From CAILZL01 sp049840395 (GTDB taxonomy: Bacteria > Pseudomonadota > Gammaproteobacteria > Steroidobacterales > Steroidobacteraceae), in contig JASGLD010000005.1 in NCBI GenBank assembly GCA_049840395.1, forward strand, positions 682,001-746,000: 64,000 nucleotides of DNA. Reading direction: 5' to 3'. Below the pieces are notes generated by a model. It did not search any database, was not told the DNA's origin, and saw only the letters and a list, made by a program, of their open reading frames with translations. Both the position numbers and the translations under genes were made by a program. Positions 1 through 8,304 of the stretch are shown here, piece by piece (within the stretch, counting starts at the first letter, position 1; each line of letters starts with the position of its first letter).

Positions 1-1101
1 ATGCTGTTCTTGAACGCCACTAATCCTGAAACGATCAAGCTCACCCGCAAGATCATGATCGACTGGGGTTACAAGGCGCAGCGCACGGCGAATACCGTGT
101 TGAATGCCTTTGCCAAGTCGCAGACCAAGCGGCCGCCTGCGACCACGGGTGGCAAGCCGCCGGTGCGTGAGCAGGTGATCCACTTCATCAACAAGAAGAT
201 GCCTGGCAACCTGCCCAAGCGCACGGCGCGCGCCTTGCTGGATATTGAAGACAGTAATTACGTGCCGGTGATTCGCGATCCGAAGCGTGGCTCTGCCGAA
301 AGCGAAGCAGTGTTCTACTTCCCGGGCTGCGGTTCGGAACGCCTGTTCTCGCAAGTAGGTTTGGCCACTCAAGCCATGCTATGGCATGTGGGTGTGCAGA
401 CCGTATTGCCGCCGGGTTATCTATGCTGCGGTTATCCGCAGCGCGGTTCGGGTCAAAGCGATAAGGCCGACAAGATCGTCACCGACAATCGTGTGCTGTT
501 CCATCGCGTCGCCAACACGCTAAACTATCTGGACATTCAGACGGTGGTGGTCAGCTGCGGCACCTGCTACGACCAATTGCAGGATTACAAATTTGAAGAG
601 ATCTTCCCCGGCTGTCGCATCATTGATATTCATGAGTATCTGATGGAGAAGGGCGTACATCTGGAAGGTGTGACCGGTACGCGCTACATGTACCACGATC
701 CCTGCCACACACCGATGAAGAGCTACGATCCGTTGAAGGTCGTGAACACGCTGATGAACGACAAACTCAACGGCAAGATCGAGAAGAACGATCGTTGCTG
801 TGGTGAGTCGGGTACGCTGGCCATCACGCGTCCGGATATCTCCACGCAGGTGCGTTTCCGCAAGGAGCAGGAGATGCGCAAGGGTGCGGATAAATTGCGC
901 GCCGACGGGTTCACAGGCGATGTGAAGATTCTGACGTCTTGTCCTTCCTGCATGCAGGGTTTGAAACGTTACAACGACGACTCAAGCACCGAAGCCGATT
1001 ACATCGTGGTGGAAATCGCCAAGCATGTGCTCGGTGAGGGCTGGCTGCAGGAGTACGTGCAGCGCGCCAACAACGGCGGCATCGAGCGGGTGCTGGTTTG
1101 A
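1..1101 (+). CDS. C-terminal part of a large FAD/Fe-S oxidoreductase (CCG-domain), 5'-truncated by the window edge
   Basis: The visible 366 residues are the Fe-S half of a flavin-linked 2-hydroxyacid or lactate dehydrogenase-like enzyme; the FAD-binding half would lie upstream of the window. Two cysteine-rich (CCG/heterodisulfide reductase-type) repeats are visible: first FPGCGSERLF, LCCGYP and SCGTCYDQL, then HDPCHTP, RCCGESG and SCPSCMQGL. These are the usual ligands or redox cysteines of this domain. An ATG happens to fall at base 1, but the protein begins without any N-terminal domain, so I treat it as partial. The exact substrate cannot be read from this part. It is followed after 40 bases by the rhomboid gene. 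Confidence 0.85.
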   Translation: MLFLNATNPETIKLTRKIMIDWGYKAQRTANTVLNAFAKSQTKRPPATTGGKPPVREQVIHFINKKMPGNLPKRTARALLDIEDSNYVPVIRDPKRGSAESEAVFYFPGCGSERLFSQVGLATQAMLWHVGVQTVLPPGYLCCGYPQRGSGQSDKADKIVTDNRVLFHRVANTLNYLDIQTVVVSCGTCYDQLQDYKFEEIFPGCRIIDIHEYLMEKGVHLEGVTGTRYMYHDPCHTPMKSYDPLKVVNTLMNDKLNGKIEKNDRCCGESGTLAITRPDISTQVRFRKEQEMRKGADKLRADGFTGDVKILTSCPSCMQGLKRYNDDSSTEADYIVVEIAKHVLGEGWLQEYVQRANNGGIERVLV

Positions 1102-1141
1102 TGCGCAATGCATTGCGCACCTGCCATGATGGGCCGCATGC

Positions 1142-1753
1142 ATGAACCCCATGTTGCCCATCACCCGCACGCTGATCATGGCCAATGTCGGCGCGTTCCT
1201 GGTGCAGTACTTTGCCAGTGACAACATTGTGTATCAGTTTGCGCTATGGCCCTGGGGCACCTCGCTGTTCCATGTCTGGCAGCTGGTGACCTATGGTTTT
1301 CTGCACGGTGGCTTTGCGCATCTGTTCTTCAACATGTTTGCGCTGTACATGTTCGGTTCGTCGATCGAACAAGTGCTGGGTACGCGCCGTTATCTGATTT
1401 ACTACTTCGCCAGTGTGATTGGTGCGGCGGTGATGCACTTGCTGGTCACTGGCCTGATGGGCGGTCTGTTACTGCCCACCGTGGGTGCATCCGGTGGTGT
1501 ATTCGGTTTGTTGCTGGCCTTCGGCATGTTCTTTCCACAACAACGCATCATGTTGTTGATTCCACCCATACCCATGAAGGCCTGGGTGTTCGTCACGCTC
1601 TACGGACTGGTAGAACTTGCCATGGGCGTGTTTGGCACCATGCAAGGTGTGGCGCACTTCGCACACTTGGGCGGCATGCTGGCCGGCTTCATATTGCTGA
1701 GCATCTGGCGTCTCCCGACAAGAAAGAATCACGGCAGCGGAGTGGATTGGTGA
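1142..1753 (+). CDS. Rhomboid family intramembrane serine protease
   Basis: This 203-residue inner-membrane protein has about six hydrophobic segments and the rhomboid catalytic signature. GASGG places the nucleophile at about Ser117, and AHLGG near the C-terminus places the catalytic histidine at about His175. The HLFFN motif (His60, Asn64) matches the conserved TM2 H-x-x-x-N. Rhomboids cleave membrane-spanning substrates within the bilayer. It is the short GlpG-core type without a cytosolic N-terminal domain. A second ATG lies three codons downstream and neither start has a clear ribosome site. The substrate is unknown. Confidence 0.92.
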   Translation: MNPMLPITRTLIMANVGAFLVQYFASDNIVYQFALWPWGTSLFHVWQLVTYGFLHGGFAHLFFNMFALYMFGSSIEQVLGTRRYLIYYFASVIGAAVMHLLVTGLMGGLLLPTVGASGGVFGLLLAFGMFFPQQRIMLLIPPIPMKAWVFVTLYGLVELAMGVFGTMQGVAHFAHLGGMLAGFILLSIWRLPTRKNHGSGVDW

Positions 1754-1978
1754 GGTAAGTGGGTGAGGCAATATTGAGGGACCGCCTCACTACTTAGGTC
1801 CAGCGTTTGTCGAGGATGCAAAGAATTGCCAATTGCCGCAAAGTACATGACAAGGCGATTGGCGCGGGGAGTTCCCGGGGTTCAAATGGCACCCGAGGCG
1901 GCGTCCAAACTGATCTTTAGGCCGATTTTCTGGGTCGACGCAACGGGTCGCGGCTTCATTTCATAAGAGCGGAATATC

Positions 1979-2692
1979 ATGAGCAATACACCACTATCCG
2001 TACTGATCGTAGACGACGACCGCGAGTTGGCGCAGATGCTGACTGAGTATCTAACCGCCGAAGGTTTCACCACCACGGTGGCGCATGACGGCACCACGGC
2101 GCTGAATCGGCTCAATGCCAACAAGTACGATCTGGTGATCCTGGATGTGATGTTGCCGTCGCTCAATGGTTTCGACGTGCTGCGCAATCTGCGTCAGACC
2201 CTGTCGGTACCGGTGATCATGCTCACCGCGCATGGCACCGATGTGGATCGCATTGTCGGTCTGGAACTGGGCGCCGATGACTATCTGGCCAAGCCTTTCA
2301 ATCCACGCGAACTGGTGGCGCGCATTCGCGCAGTGTTGCGTCGTTTCACCACGCGCGACCCGGGCTCGCCCTCGCCACCGGTATCCATCGGTCAATTGCG
2401 TCTCGATCCCGCCACTTTTGGCGTGACACTGGAAGGCAAGCAGATCCGTCTCACCGGCACCGAGTTCCGCGTGCTGGAGATGCTGATGCGTGCCCCCGGT
2501 CAGGTGCAATCGCGTGATGCGCTTACCGAACGCGTGCTGGGCCGCAAGCTCACTCCTTACGATCGCAGCATCGATACGCATGTGAGCAATCTGCGTCGCA
2601 AGCTGGGTCTGGGTGTGCCGGGTCTGCCGGAAATTCGCAGCATTCGCGGCACGGGCTATGTGCTGACCGCGCATGGCGAAGAGCGCGTGTAA
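1979..2692 (+). CDS. cpxR: CpxR-like OmpR-family response regulator
   Basis: This is a two-domain DNA-binding response regulator of 237 residues. The receiver domain (about 1-125) has the acidic cluster at 12-14, phospho-acceptor Asp56 in ILDVMLP and Lys105 in AKPFNPR. The winged-helix domain (about 135-232) ends with the typical RSIRGTGYVL turn. The stretch DRIVGLELGADDY followed by KPFNPREL is characteristic of the CpxR subgroup. A GGA seven bases before the ATG supports the start. The partner kinase follows after nine bases. The role in envelope-stress sensing is inferred from family membership. The Cpx assignment is good but not certain because no cpxP is adjacent. Confidence 0.88.
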   Translation: MSNTPLSVLIVDDDRELAQMLTEYLTAEGFTTTVAHDGTTALNRLNANKYDLVILDVMLPSLNGFDVLRNLRQTLSVPVIMLTAHGTDVDRIVGLELGADDYLAKPFNPRELVARIRAVLRRFTTRDPGSPSPPVSIGQLRLDPATFGVTLEGKQIRLTGTEFRVLEMLMRAPGQVQSRDALTERVLGRKLTPYDRSIDTHVSNLRRKLGLGVPGLPEIRSIRGTGYVLTAHGEERV

Positions 2693-2701
2693 GGAGTTGC
2701 T

Positions 2702-4081
2702 GTGAAGAGCTTATTCGCCCGCATATTCCTGTACTTCTGGCTGGCCATGGGCTTGATCCTGGCCGGCAGTGTGGGCGTGACCACCACCTTCTTGATGAAG
2801 CGTTCGGCGGAAATTCAAAGTCTGGAGCCTAATAAACTGGCTGATTCAGCCCAACAGCAGTTGGCGGCAGGCGGAGTTCCTGCATTGATCAAGTGGGCTA
2901 AAGGCACAGAAAGCGACTATCCGGGTCTGAATGTATTTGTGGTAGATGGGTTGGGCCATAGCCTCACCAAGAGCCAAATGCCGGATTTCATACAGCGGCG
3001 ATTGCGCGGCATGATGCGCGATGGTTTCTTCGTAGGCCCGGCCAAGAAAGGGCCCACTGCCGGCGATCCTTTGCGTAGCTCGCCGCAGATTACGGCTGCT
3101 AATGGCGCGGTCTATACCTTGTTCTTTGCGCCGGCGCCGGGTTGGCCGCCCTCGGTGTTGGGTACGGTGGATGTGCAGATCATGTTGGTGCTGCTGGCCA
3201 TGGGGGTGAGCGGCTCTATCAGTTGGTATCTGGCTCGCACCGTGACTCGCCCTGTTGAGCGTTTGCAGGTCAGCGCGCGCGCCCTGGCTGATGGCAATCT
3301 CGACGCACGTGTCGGTGATGAATTTGCCTCGCGTAGGGATGAGTTGTCGGTGCTGGCACATGACTTCGACCAGATGGCGGATCGTCTGCGTGGTCTGATC
3401 GATTCCAAGGAAGTTTTATTACGTGATGTGTCGCATGAATTGCGTACACCCTTGGCGCGACTGCGCTTAGCGTTGGGGCTGGCGCGGCGCGATGGCGCTA
3501 ACCTGGAACGCGAACATGACCGTATCGAACGCGAAGCCGAGCGTCTCGATGAATTGATCGGCGAAATTCTGCGGCTGGCGCGGCTTAATAGCACGCAGCC
3601 GGATTTGCATCGCGCCCGTTTCGACTATGCCAATTTGATTGCCGATGTGGCCGAGGATGCGCGCATCGAAGCCACTGCATTGAGCAAGCAGGTCAGCTTC
3701 AATTATCCGGAATCACTGGAGATCGATGCAGATGAAGAGCTGCTACGCAGCGCTATTGAGAATGTAGTGCGCAATGCCGTTCGTTACACCGCCGCTGACA
3801 CCACCGTAGAGTTGTCGCTCACCCGCAAAGCGAATCTGGCAATACTGGTGGTGCGCGATCACGGTCCGGGCGTGCCCGAAGCGGAATTGTCGCGTTTGTT
3901 CGAGCCCTTCTATCGTGTGACTCAGCAAGCACGCGAGCGTGATACGGGCGGCTATGGCCTGGGTCTGGCCATCACTGCGCGCATCATGGGCGCGCATCAA
4001 GGCCGCGTCGAAGCGAACAATGCAGCAGATGGCGGTTTGGTAGTGACGCTGCGCGTGCCGCTCAATGCAGTGCACGCTTAA
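2702..4081 (+). CDS. cpxA: CpxA-like sensor histidine kinase
   Basis: This 459-residue inner-membrane kinase is the partner of the upstream regulator. It starts with GTG, six bases after a strong AAGGAG. Visible parts are TM1 (about 7-30), a periplasmic sensor of about 125 residues, TM2 (about 158-178), a HAMP segment, a HisKA box VSHELRTPLARL with His245, and an HATPase with N-box ENVVRNAVRY and G-boxes DHGPGVP and GYGLGLAI. The FEPFYR...ARERDTGG stretch closely resembles CpxA. The sensor domain sequence is not one I can assign to a ligand. Confidence 0.87.
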   Translation: MKSLFARIFLYFWLAMGLILAGSVGVTTTFLMKRSAEIQSLEPNKLADSAQQQLAAGGVPALIKWAKGTESDYPGLNVFVVDGLGHSLTKSQMPDFIQRRLRGMMRDGFFVGPAKKGPTAGDPLRSSPQITAANGAVYTLFFAPAPGWPPSVLGTVDVQIMLVLLAMGVSGSISWYLARTVTRPVERLQVSARALADGNLDARVGDEFASRRDELSVLAHDFDQMADRLRGLIDSKEVLLRDVSHELRTPLARLRLALGLARRDGANLEREHDRIEREAERLDELIGEILRLARLNSTQPDLHRARFDYANLIADVAEDARIEATALSKQVSFNYPESLEIDADEELLRSAIENVVRNAVRYTAADTTVELSLTRKANLAILVVRDHGPGVPEAELSRLFEPFYRVTQQARERDTGGYGLGLAITARIMGAHQGRVEANNAADGGLVVTLRVPLNAVHA

Positions 4082-4121
4082 TAAGTGCGCTTGTTTCTTT
4101 CTATTCGCGCGTAGCCAAGAT

Positions 4122-4228
4122 GCCCCCACCCTAACCCTCCCCCGTGGAACAGGGGAGGGAAAAGAGAGGCGCGTCCCTCATTGATCGGTCCCCTCCCTCG
4201 TTCGACGGGGGAGGGTTAGGGTGGGGGC
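4122..4228. repeat. 107-bp nested palindrome (REP/MITE-like), between convergent genes
   Basis: Outer arms at 4122-4143 and 4207-4228 are perfect 22-base inverted repeats made of C-rich and G-rich blocks (GCCCCCACCCTAACC and its complement). Inside them a second perfect pair of 10 bases lies at 4151-4160 (AGGGGAGGGA) and 4189-4198. It sits between the 3' ends of the convergent sensor kinase and lipoprotein genes, so it could act as a bidirectional terminator. No transposase is encoded and no second copy is seen in the window. Confidence 0.85.
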
Positions 4229-4235
4229 TCTTCTT

Positions 4236-5045
4236 TTATCCTCCCGTAGCTTCTCGATGCGCTCGCGTTTCGCGCGCTGCCAGTGCATGACTGCGCAATA
4301 GCTCGGCGCGATTTCGCACGGCATCGATGGCGCTTGCCTGAGTGCTCACTTTCAAAGCCTGTTTGTCCTTGAAGACACCGGTCGGTCGACCACGCTCGTC
4401 AAATTTTATTTCCAGCGGCGAGCTATCTGCGTAGTGCATCAGCAGCGCACCCTTGAATTCGTAGCGTGCATGCAAGGGCACAGGCGTGCCATTGCTGCGA
4501 TCTTCCTCCAACCAGAGTATGTGCCCATCCTCCAGTCCGGCCTTGTACAGGCTCACTTCTTCGCCGGTGCGTAATTCGTTTTGAAATAGGTTGTCGGTGA
4601 CATTGGCATTTGCAGTGCTTGTTATTGTTGATTCATTCTCACCGATGGTAATCACAGCGATGTCGCGCTGCTCACCACTGCCCTGGGTTAGTACGGCATA
4701 GGCCGTGTCCGTAGAAAAGCGCAGTTGCTTGTCGATGAAGATGCGCGCGTCCACCATGTAGCGATGCTGGGCGTCTATCTTGGTGCTGTCATAGGGCAGC
4801 CGGTATTGATAGGGCAGCGCGTGCAGATCGTCGATAGTCAGTTTGGCGATCTCCAGCGCCGGACCATCGGCCACCGATACATCGGTGAGCTTAAGTTCCA
4901 GCACGGCATTCGCATCGAGATTCACCGGCGCACGATATTGAATCGTGCCGGTAATCGCCGGGCCGGTATTGGTTTGCTCGCGTGAGCAGCCGCTTAGCAG
5001 CATGCCGGCAACCAGCCCTATTAGTGCAATCAGTGGAGTCTTCAT
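4236..5045 (-). CDS. YbaY-like lipoprotein
   Basis: This predicted lipoprotein has 269 residues. The signal peptide ends in the lipobox LLSGC, so the mature protein starts at that Cys. The N-terminal half (ITGTIQYR, then ALEIAKLTI, LPYD and HRYMVDARI) resembles the YbaY/YscW-type beta-sandwich found in outer-membrane lipoproteins and pilotin-like proteins. The C-terminal half is less familiar and resembles a small MliC/NlpE-like sandwich. I chose the ATG at 5045 because AGGA lies eight bases upstream; an in-frame ATG at 5069 would only add residues before the signal peptide. Function is not established. Confidence 0.75.
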   Translation of the reverse strand: MKTPLIALIGLVAGMLLSGCSREQTNTGPAITGTIQYRAPVNLDANAVLELKLTDVSVADGPALEIAKLTIDDLHALPYQYRLPYDSTKIDAQHRYMVDARIFIDKQLRFSTDTAYAVLTQGSGEQRDIAVITIGENESTITSTANANVTDNLFQNELRTGEEVSLYKAGLEDGHILWLEEDRSNGTPVPLHARYEFKGALLMHYADSSPLEIKFDERGRPTGVFKDKQALKVSTQASAIDAVRNRAELLRSHALAARETRAHREATGG

Positions 5046-5248
5046 GAGCGTATTCCTGAAAGGGAGCATGCCGGATCAGCAATTCGCAGAACATGGGTAG
5101 CCGGGCGACGACATGCATCCAACATAACACTATTGTGGTGAAGTCGAAGGCCTGCGGGCGTGAAATGCTTCACGCGCAGCTTGATCACAATCCAATAGGC
5201 TGGTCCACAAACTGATTTGTGACTGCCTTGTTTATCCGAGGACATACG

Positions 5249-5449
5249 ATGCGTTCTGCCACTGCCAATGTTGCCGCTGCTCCGCTTGAACGTTCGGTTG
5301 CCGCCGAGCCGCGCATGCGCGCCGATCATCGTCGCGAAGAATCCTTGCTGAAGCTGGATCTGTCCGATCTGGTGCTGCCCAAGGTGAACGATTTGCACGT
5401 GGACGGTTTAAAAAGTTCCTGGTTGTCGCGCCTGCTCGGCAAGCGCTGA
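5249..5449 (+). CDS. Small uncharacterised protein (66 aa)
   Basis: A short ORF with a well-placed GAGGA six bases before its ATG. The N-terminus is alanine/arginine-rich and the C-terminus has a regular amphipathic pattern (LLKLDLSDLVLPKVNDL, then SSWLSRLLGKR). There is no signal peptide, membrane segment or motif I recognise. It lies alone between the lipoprotein (divergent) and lemA, 119 bases before the latter. The ribosome site and compositional coherence argue for a real gene, but its function is unknown. Confidence 0.5.
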   Translation: MRSATANVAAAPLERSVAAEPRMRADHRREESLLKLDLSDLVLPKVNDLHVDGLKSSWLSRLLGKR

Positions 5450-5568
5450 GCGACTTCAGCGACATCCATGGATGGATGGGTAACAGGACATTGAGGCAAT
5501 GCTGCCGTTCTGTCAGCATTGTGAACTAGCCATTCGCTAAGAAATGGCGCCGGAACTTAGGAGCAGTC

Positions 5569-6153
5569 ATGGCCTGGATCGTATTAGTCGCTTTGGTGAT
5601 CGCTGTTGGCTACTTCATTGGCCTTTACAATGGCCTGGTGACGGCGCGTAACGCTTACCAGAATGCCTTCGCGCAGATCGATGTGCAGTTGAGCCGTCGT
5701 TACGATCTGATTCCCAACTTGGTGGAAACTGCCCGGGCCTATATGCAGCACGAGCGAGCTACGCTCGAGGCGGTGATCACTGCACGTAATTCGGCGGTCA
5801 GCGGCTTGCAAAACGCCGTCGCCAGTCCAGCCAATGAAGCAGCGATACAACAGCTGGCCAGCGCTGACACCCAACTAGGTAGCGCGCTGGGGCGTTTGCT
5901 CGCCGTGGCCGAAGCCTATCCGGAGCTGAAGGCCAACCAGAATATGCTGCAGCTCAATGAGGAATTGAGTTCCACCGAGAACAAAGTGGCCTTCGCGCGC
6001 CAGGCGTACAACGACTCGGTGATGTTCTACAACACGCGTCGCGAAGTGTTTCCCGCCAGCATGGTTGCCGGATGGGGGAGCTTCTTACCGGCGCATTTGT
6101 TGCCGATTGAATCCATCGAAAAGCGCGCCGTTCCCAAGGTTAGTTTTAGCTAA
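5569..6153 (+). CDS. LemA family protein
   Basis: This 194-residue protein has one N-terminal membrane anchor (about 3-22) followed by the hallmark LemA four-helix region, including the block QIDVQLSRRYDLIPNLVE and the C-terminal YNDSVMFYN segment. AGGAG stands six bases before the ATG. LemA proteins are membrane-anchored helical bundles commonly encoded next to an M48 metalloprotease, as here (36 bases to the next gene). Their biochemical role is not settled; the pairing suggests a joint role in membrane protein quality control. Confidence 0.9.
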   Translation: MAWIVLVALVIAVGYFIGLYNGLVTARNAYQNAFAQIDVQLSRRYDLIPNLVETARAYMQHERATLEAVITARNSAVSGLQNAVASPANEAAIQQLASADTQLGSALGRLLAVAEAYPELKANQNMLQLNEELSSTENKVAFARQAYNDSVMFYNTRREVFPASMVAGWGSFLPAHLLPIESIEKRAVPKVSFS

Positions 6154-6189
6154 GCGCCGCCTCGGCGTATTGCCGCTGAGCCACTGCGC

Positions 6190-7761
6190 ATGCAGTACTT
6201 CAGACGCCAGCTTGAAGCGCGCCAATTGTCGCGTCGTTTGGTGCTGTTGTTTGCCTTAGGCGTGCTATGCGTCACTGTGGCGATCAGCGCGGTGATGCTC
6301 ACACTGGCGGCCACACTCAGCAACGGCTGGTTCTTGTTCCGGTTTCCCGATATTGCCTGGTTGCAGCAACATCCCGCTGCGGTGATCAGTACCATGACCT
6401 TGGTGTCGGGGGTCATGGCCATGGCGGTGTTGCTCAAACGTATTGAACTGCGTGAGGGTGGCGGCGCCGTGGCGCGTTCATTGGGTGGCGAACGCATTAC
6501 TGCCGATAGCCGTGATCCACAGCAGCGTCGCTTGCACAACATTGTCGAAGAAATGTCCATTGCCGCCGGTATCGCCCTGCCGGAGGTGTATTTCTTGCCG
6601 CGTGAAGCGGGCATCAATGCCTTTGCTGCCGGTCTGACTTCTGCCAATGCGGTCATCACGGTGACGCGCGGTGCGCTGGAATTGCTGAGTCGTGACGAAT
6701 TGCAGGGCGTGGTAGCCCACGAGTTCAGTCATATCGTTAACGAAGATATCCGCTTGAACATGCACCTGATTGCCTGGCTGCATGGCTTGATGGCTTTGTC
6801 TGCAGTCGGTCGCGGCATGTTGAACCTTGCGCCGCGCGACCAGAGCGGCAATCGACGTGGCCTGCCGATGATATGGGCGGCTGCATGGGCCATAGTGGCG
6901 CTCGGTTATGTCGGTCTGCTGTTCGGTCGCTTGATGCAGGCGGCGGTGGCGCGTCATCGCGAAGCATTGGCCGATGCGTCGGCCGTGCAATTCACGCGTA
7001 ATCCCGCTGGGTTGCGTGGCGCTTTGATCAAGAGTGCGGCTGTTAACGGTGGTGCCTCGTGGGGTGGTGTCGACAGCGAAGTGGTGACGCACATGCTGTT
7101 CTTCTCGGCCGATAGCCGCTGGTTCGCCACCCATCCGCCTTTGGCAGAGCGTATACGCGAGTTGGGTGCGAGTTTCGACGTGGCTGAGTTAAATAGCGTG
7201 CGGCAACAGTTGTTGACGCGTTCACCGGCAATAAGCAATAGCGAAGACGAAAGGCCGGCTGCACAGCCCGAATCGCTACCGGCAGTGCTACCTCTACTGA
7301 GCAACATCCGGATGTCGATGACGGAGATCACCGCCCACGCCGCAGGCACTGGCGTGGTATTGCCGTTGGCACGGCAGCTACGTATTTCGTTGCCCGCTGA
7401 GCTGGTGACAGCATTGATGCAATCGGAGGGCGCGATCGCTTTGTTCTTTGCCCTGGCGCTCACCAACGATATGCAGCAGCGATTGCAACAATTGCAGTAC
7501 TTGCGCAGTCGATTGCCGGTTTCGACCGTGGAGCGAGTGGTGGAACAGTTGGCGACCACCGATGCATTGAATGCCTTGCAGCGACAGCCTGCGTTGCTGC
7601 GCTTGCTGCCGCAATTGCGGCAGTTGCCGGAAGCGCAGCGCCTGTTGATCGGCAGTTGTTTGAATGGTCTGCCGCGGTCGCCGGGCCAGCTATCGGTAAC
7701 CCAGTACGCACTGCACAAATTGGCGCAGGGGCAGCTGCACGATGCCTTCGCGGAGCATTGA
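6190..7761 (+). CDS. M48 family (HtpX-like) membrane metalloprotease, ends at an in-frame TGA
   Basis: The N-terminal region carries two membrane segments (about 15-45 and 62-82), then the peptidase domain with zinc motif HEFSH (His177, Glu178, His181). A third ligand is expected at about Glu258 in RHREALADASA, which is M48-like. A long helical C-terminal region follows. The frame closes at TGA 7759-7761, but the same frame reopens at once and codes for what looks like the rest of the protein (next entry). Full-length relatives paired with LemA typically carry such a C-terminal tail, so this gene is probably interrupted. The catalytic domain is complete. The ATG lacks a strong ribosome site. 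Confidence 0.85.
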   Translation: MQYFRRQLEARQLSRRLVLLFALGVLCVTVAISAVMLTLAATLSNGWFLFRFPDIAWLQQHPAAVISTMTLVSGVMAMAVLLKRIELREGGGAVARSLGGERITADSRDPQQRRLHNIVEEMSIAAGIALPEVYFLPREAGINAFAAGLTSANAVITVTRGALELLSRDELQGVVAHEFSHIVNEDIRLNMHLIAWLHGLMALSAVGRGMLNLAPRDQSGNRRGLPMIWAAAWAIVALGYVGLLFGRLMQAAVARHREALADASAVQFTRNPAGLRGALIKSAAVNGGASWGGVDSEVVTHMLFFSADSRWFATHPPLAERIRELGASFDVAELNSVRQQLLTRSPAISNSEDERPAAQPESLPAVLPLLSNIRMSMTEITAHAAGTGVVLPLARQLRISLPAELVTALMQSEGAIALFFALALTNDMQQRLQQLQYLRSRLPVSTVERVVEQLATTDALNALQRQPALLRLLPQLRQLPEAQRLLIGSCLNGLPRSPGQLSVTQYALHKLAQGQLHDAFAEH

Positions 7762-7776
7762 TCCAAGCAACCCAAC

Positions 7777-8133
7777 TTGCAGCTCGCTCAAGTAAACGAA
7801 CATGCATCGCAGTTGTTGGCAGTGCTGGCGCAGCAGGGGCATGAGCAGGCGCTACCGGCACGTCAGGCTTATGAGCGCGCCATGCAGCATCTCGGCATGC
7901 GCCAGTACCCGGAATACCGTGTTCATGCAGATTGGCCGCGGCGGCTGGATGTCGCGCTGTTGAACCTCGACCGATTGCATCCCCTCGCCAAGCAGTTATT
8001 GATCGAAGCCATGCTGGTGGCGGTATTGCATGACGAACAGATGACAGTGCAGGAGGCCGAGCTGCTGAGGACTTTTTGCGCCTGTTTGCATTATCCGTTG
8101 CCGTTGTTGCTGTGCGCGGATGAAATAAATTGA
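7777..8133 (+). CDS. Separated C-terminal portion of the M48 protease (TerB-like helical domain)
   Basis: This segment continues in the same frame as the protease, 15 bases after its TGA, with TTG as the first possible start and no evident ribosome site. Its end (LDRLHPLAKQLLIEAML, then HDEQMTVQEAELLRTF) resembles the TerB-like helical tail of longer M48 proteins. Conservation through to a normal stop suggests it was recently, or still is, translated as part of one polypeptide of about 647 codons. Explanations are a recent nonsense mutation, a sequencing error, TGA readthrough, or independent translation from TTG; I favour the first two. Confidence 0.6.
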   Translation: MQLAQVNEHASQLLAVLAQQGHEQALPARQAYERAMQHLGMRQYPEYRVHADWPRRLDVALLNLDRLHPLAKQLLIEAMLVAVLHDEQMTVQEAELLRTFCACLHYPLPLLLCADEIN

Positions 8134-8163
8134 CGTAGTGCCCTAATTCGCGTTTCCACGCTT

Positions 8164-8192
8164 TGCCCCTGTGGCGGGGCATTGTTATTCTT
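8164..8192 (+). terminator. Probable rho-independent terminator of the lemA-M48 operon
   Basis: A 6-bp GC stem (TGCCCC 8164-8169 and GGGGCA 8176-8181, loop TGTGGC) is followed by the T-rich run TTGTTATTCTT. It lies 30 bases after the C-terminal M48 fragment and upstream of the receptor gene. Confidence 0.5.
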
Positions 8193-8304
8193 CGAGAGTA
8201 AGTCGCCCGCCTGGCGGGTGCGATATATAACAAGATTTGTCGAGCTTCTTGCCAAGGAATGGCAAGTCACCTTTGCCTGCAATGTTATTCGAGAGGGAGT
8301 AACC

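Noticed and set aside
7759..7761. TGA as selenocysteine in the M48 gene
   Set aside because: The site is outside the catalytic domain, I see no SECIS-like hairpin immediately downstream, and no selenoprotein family is known at that position.
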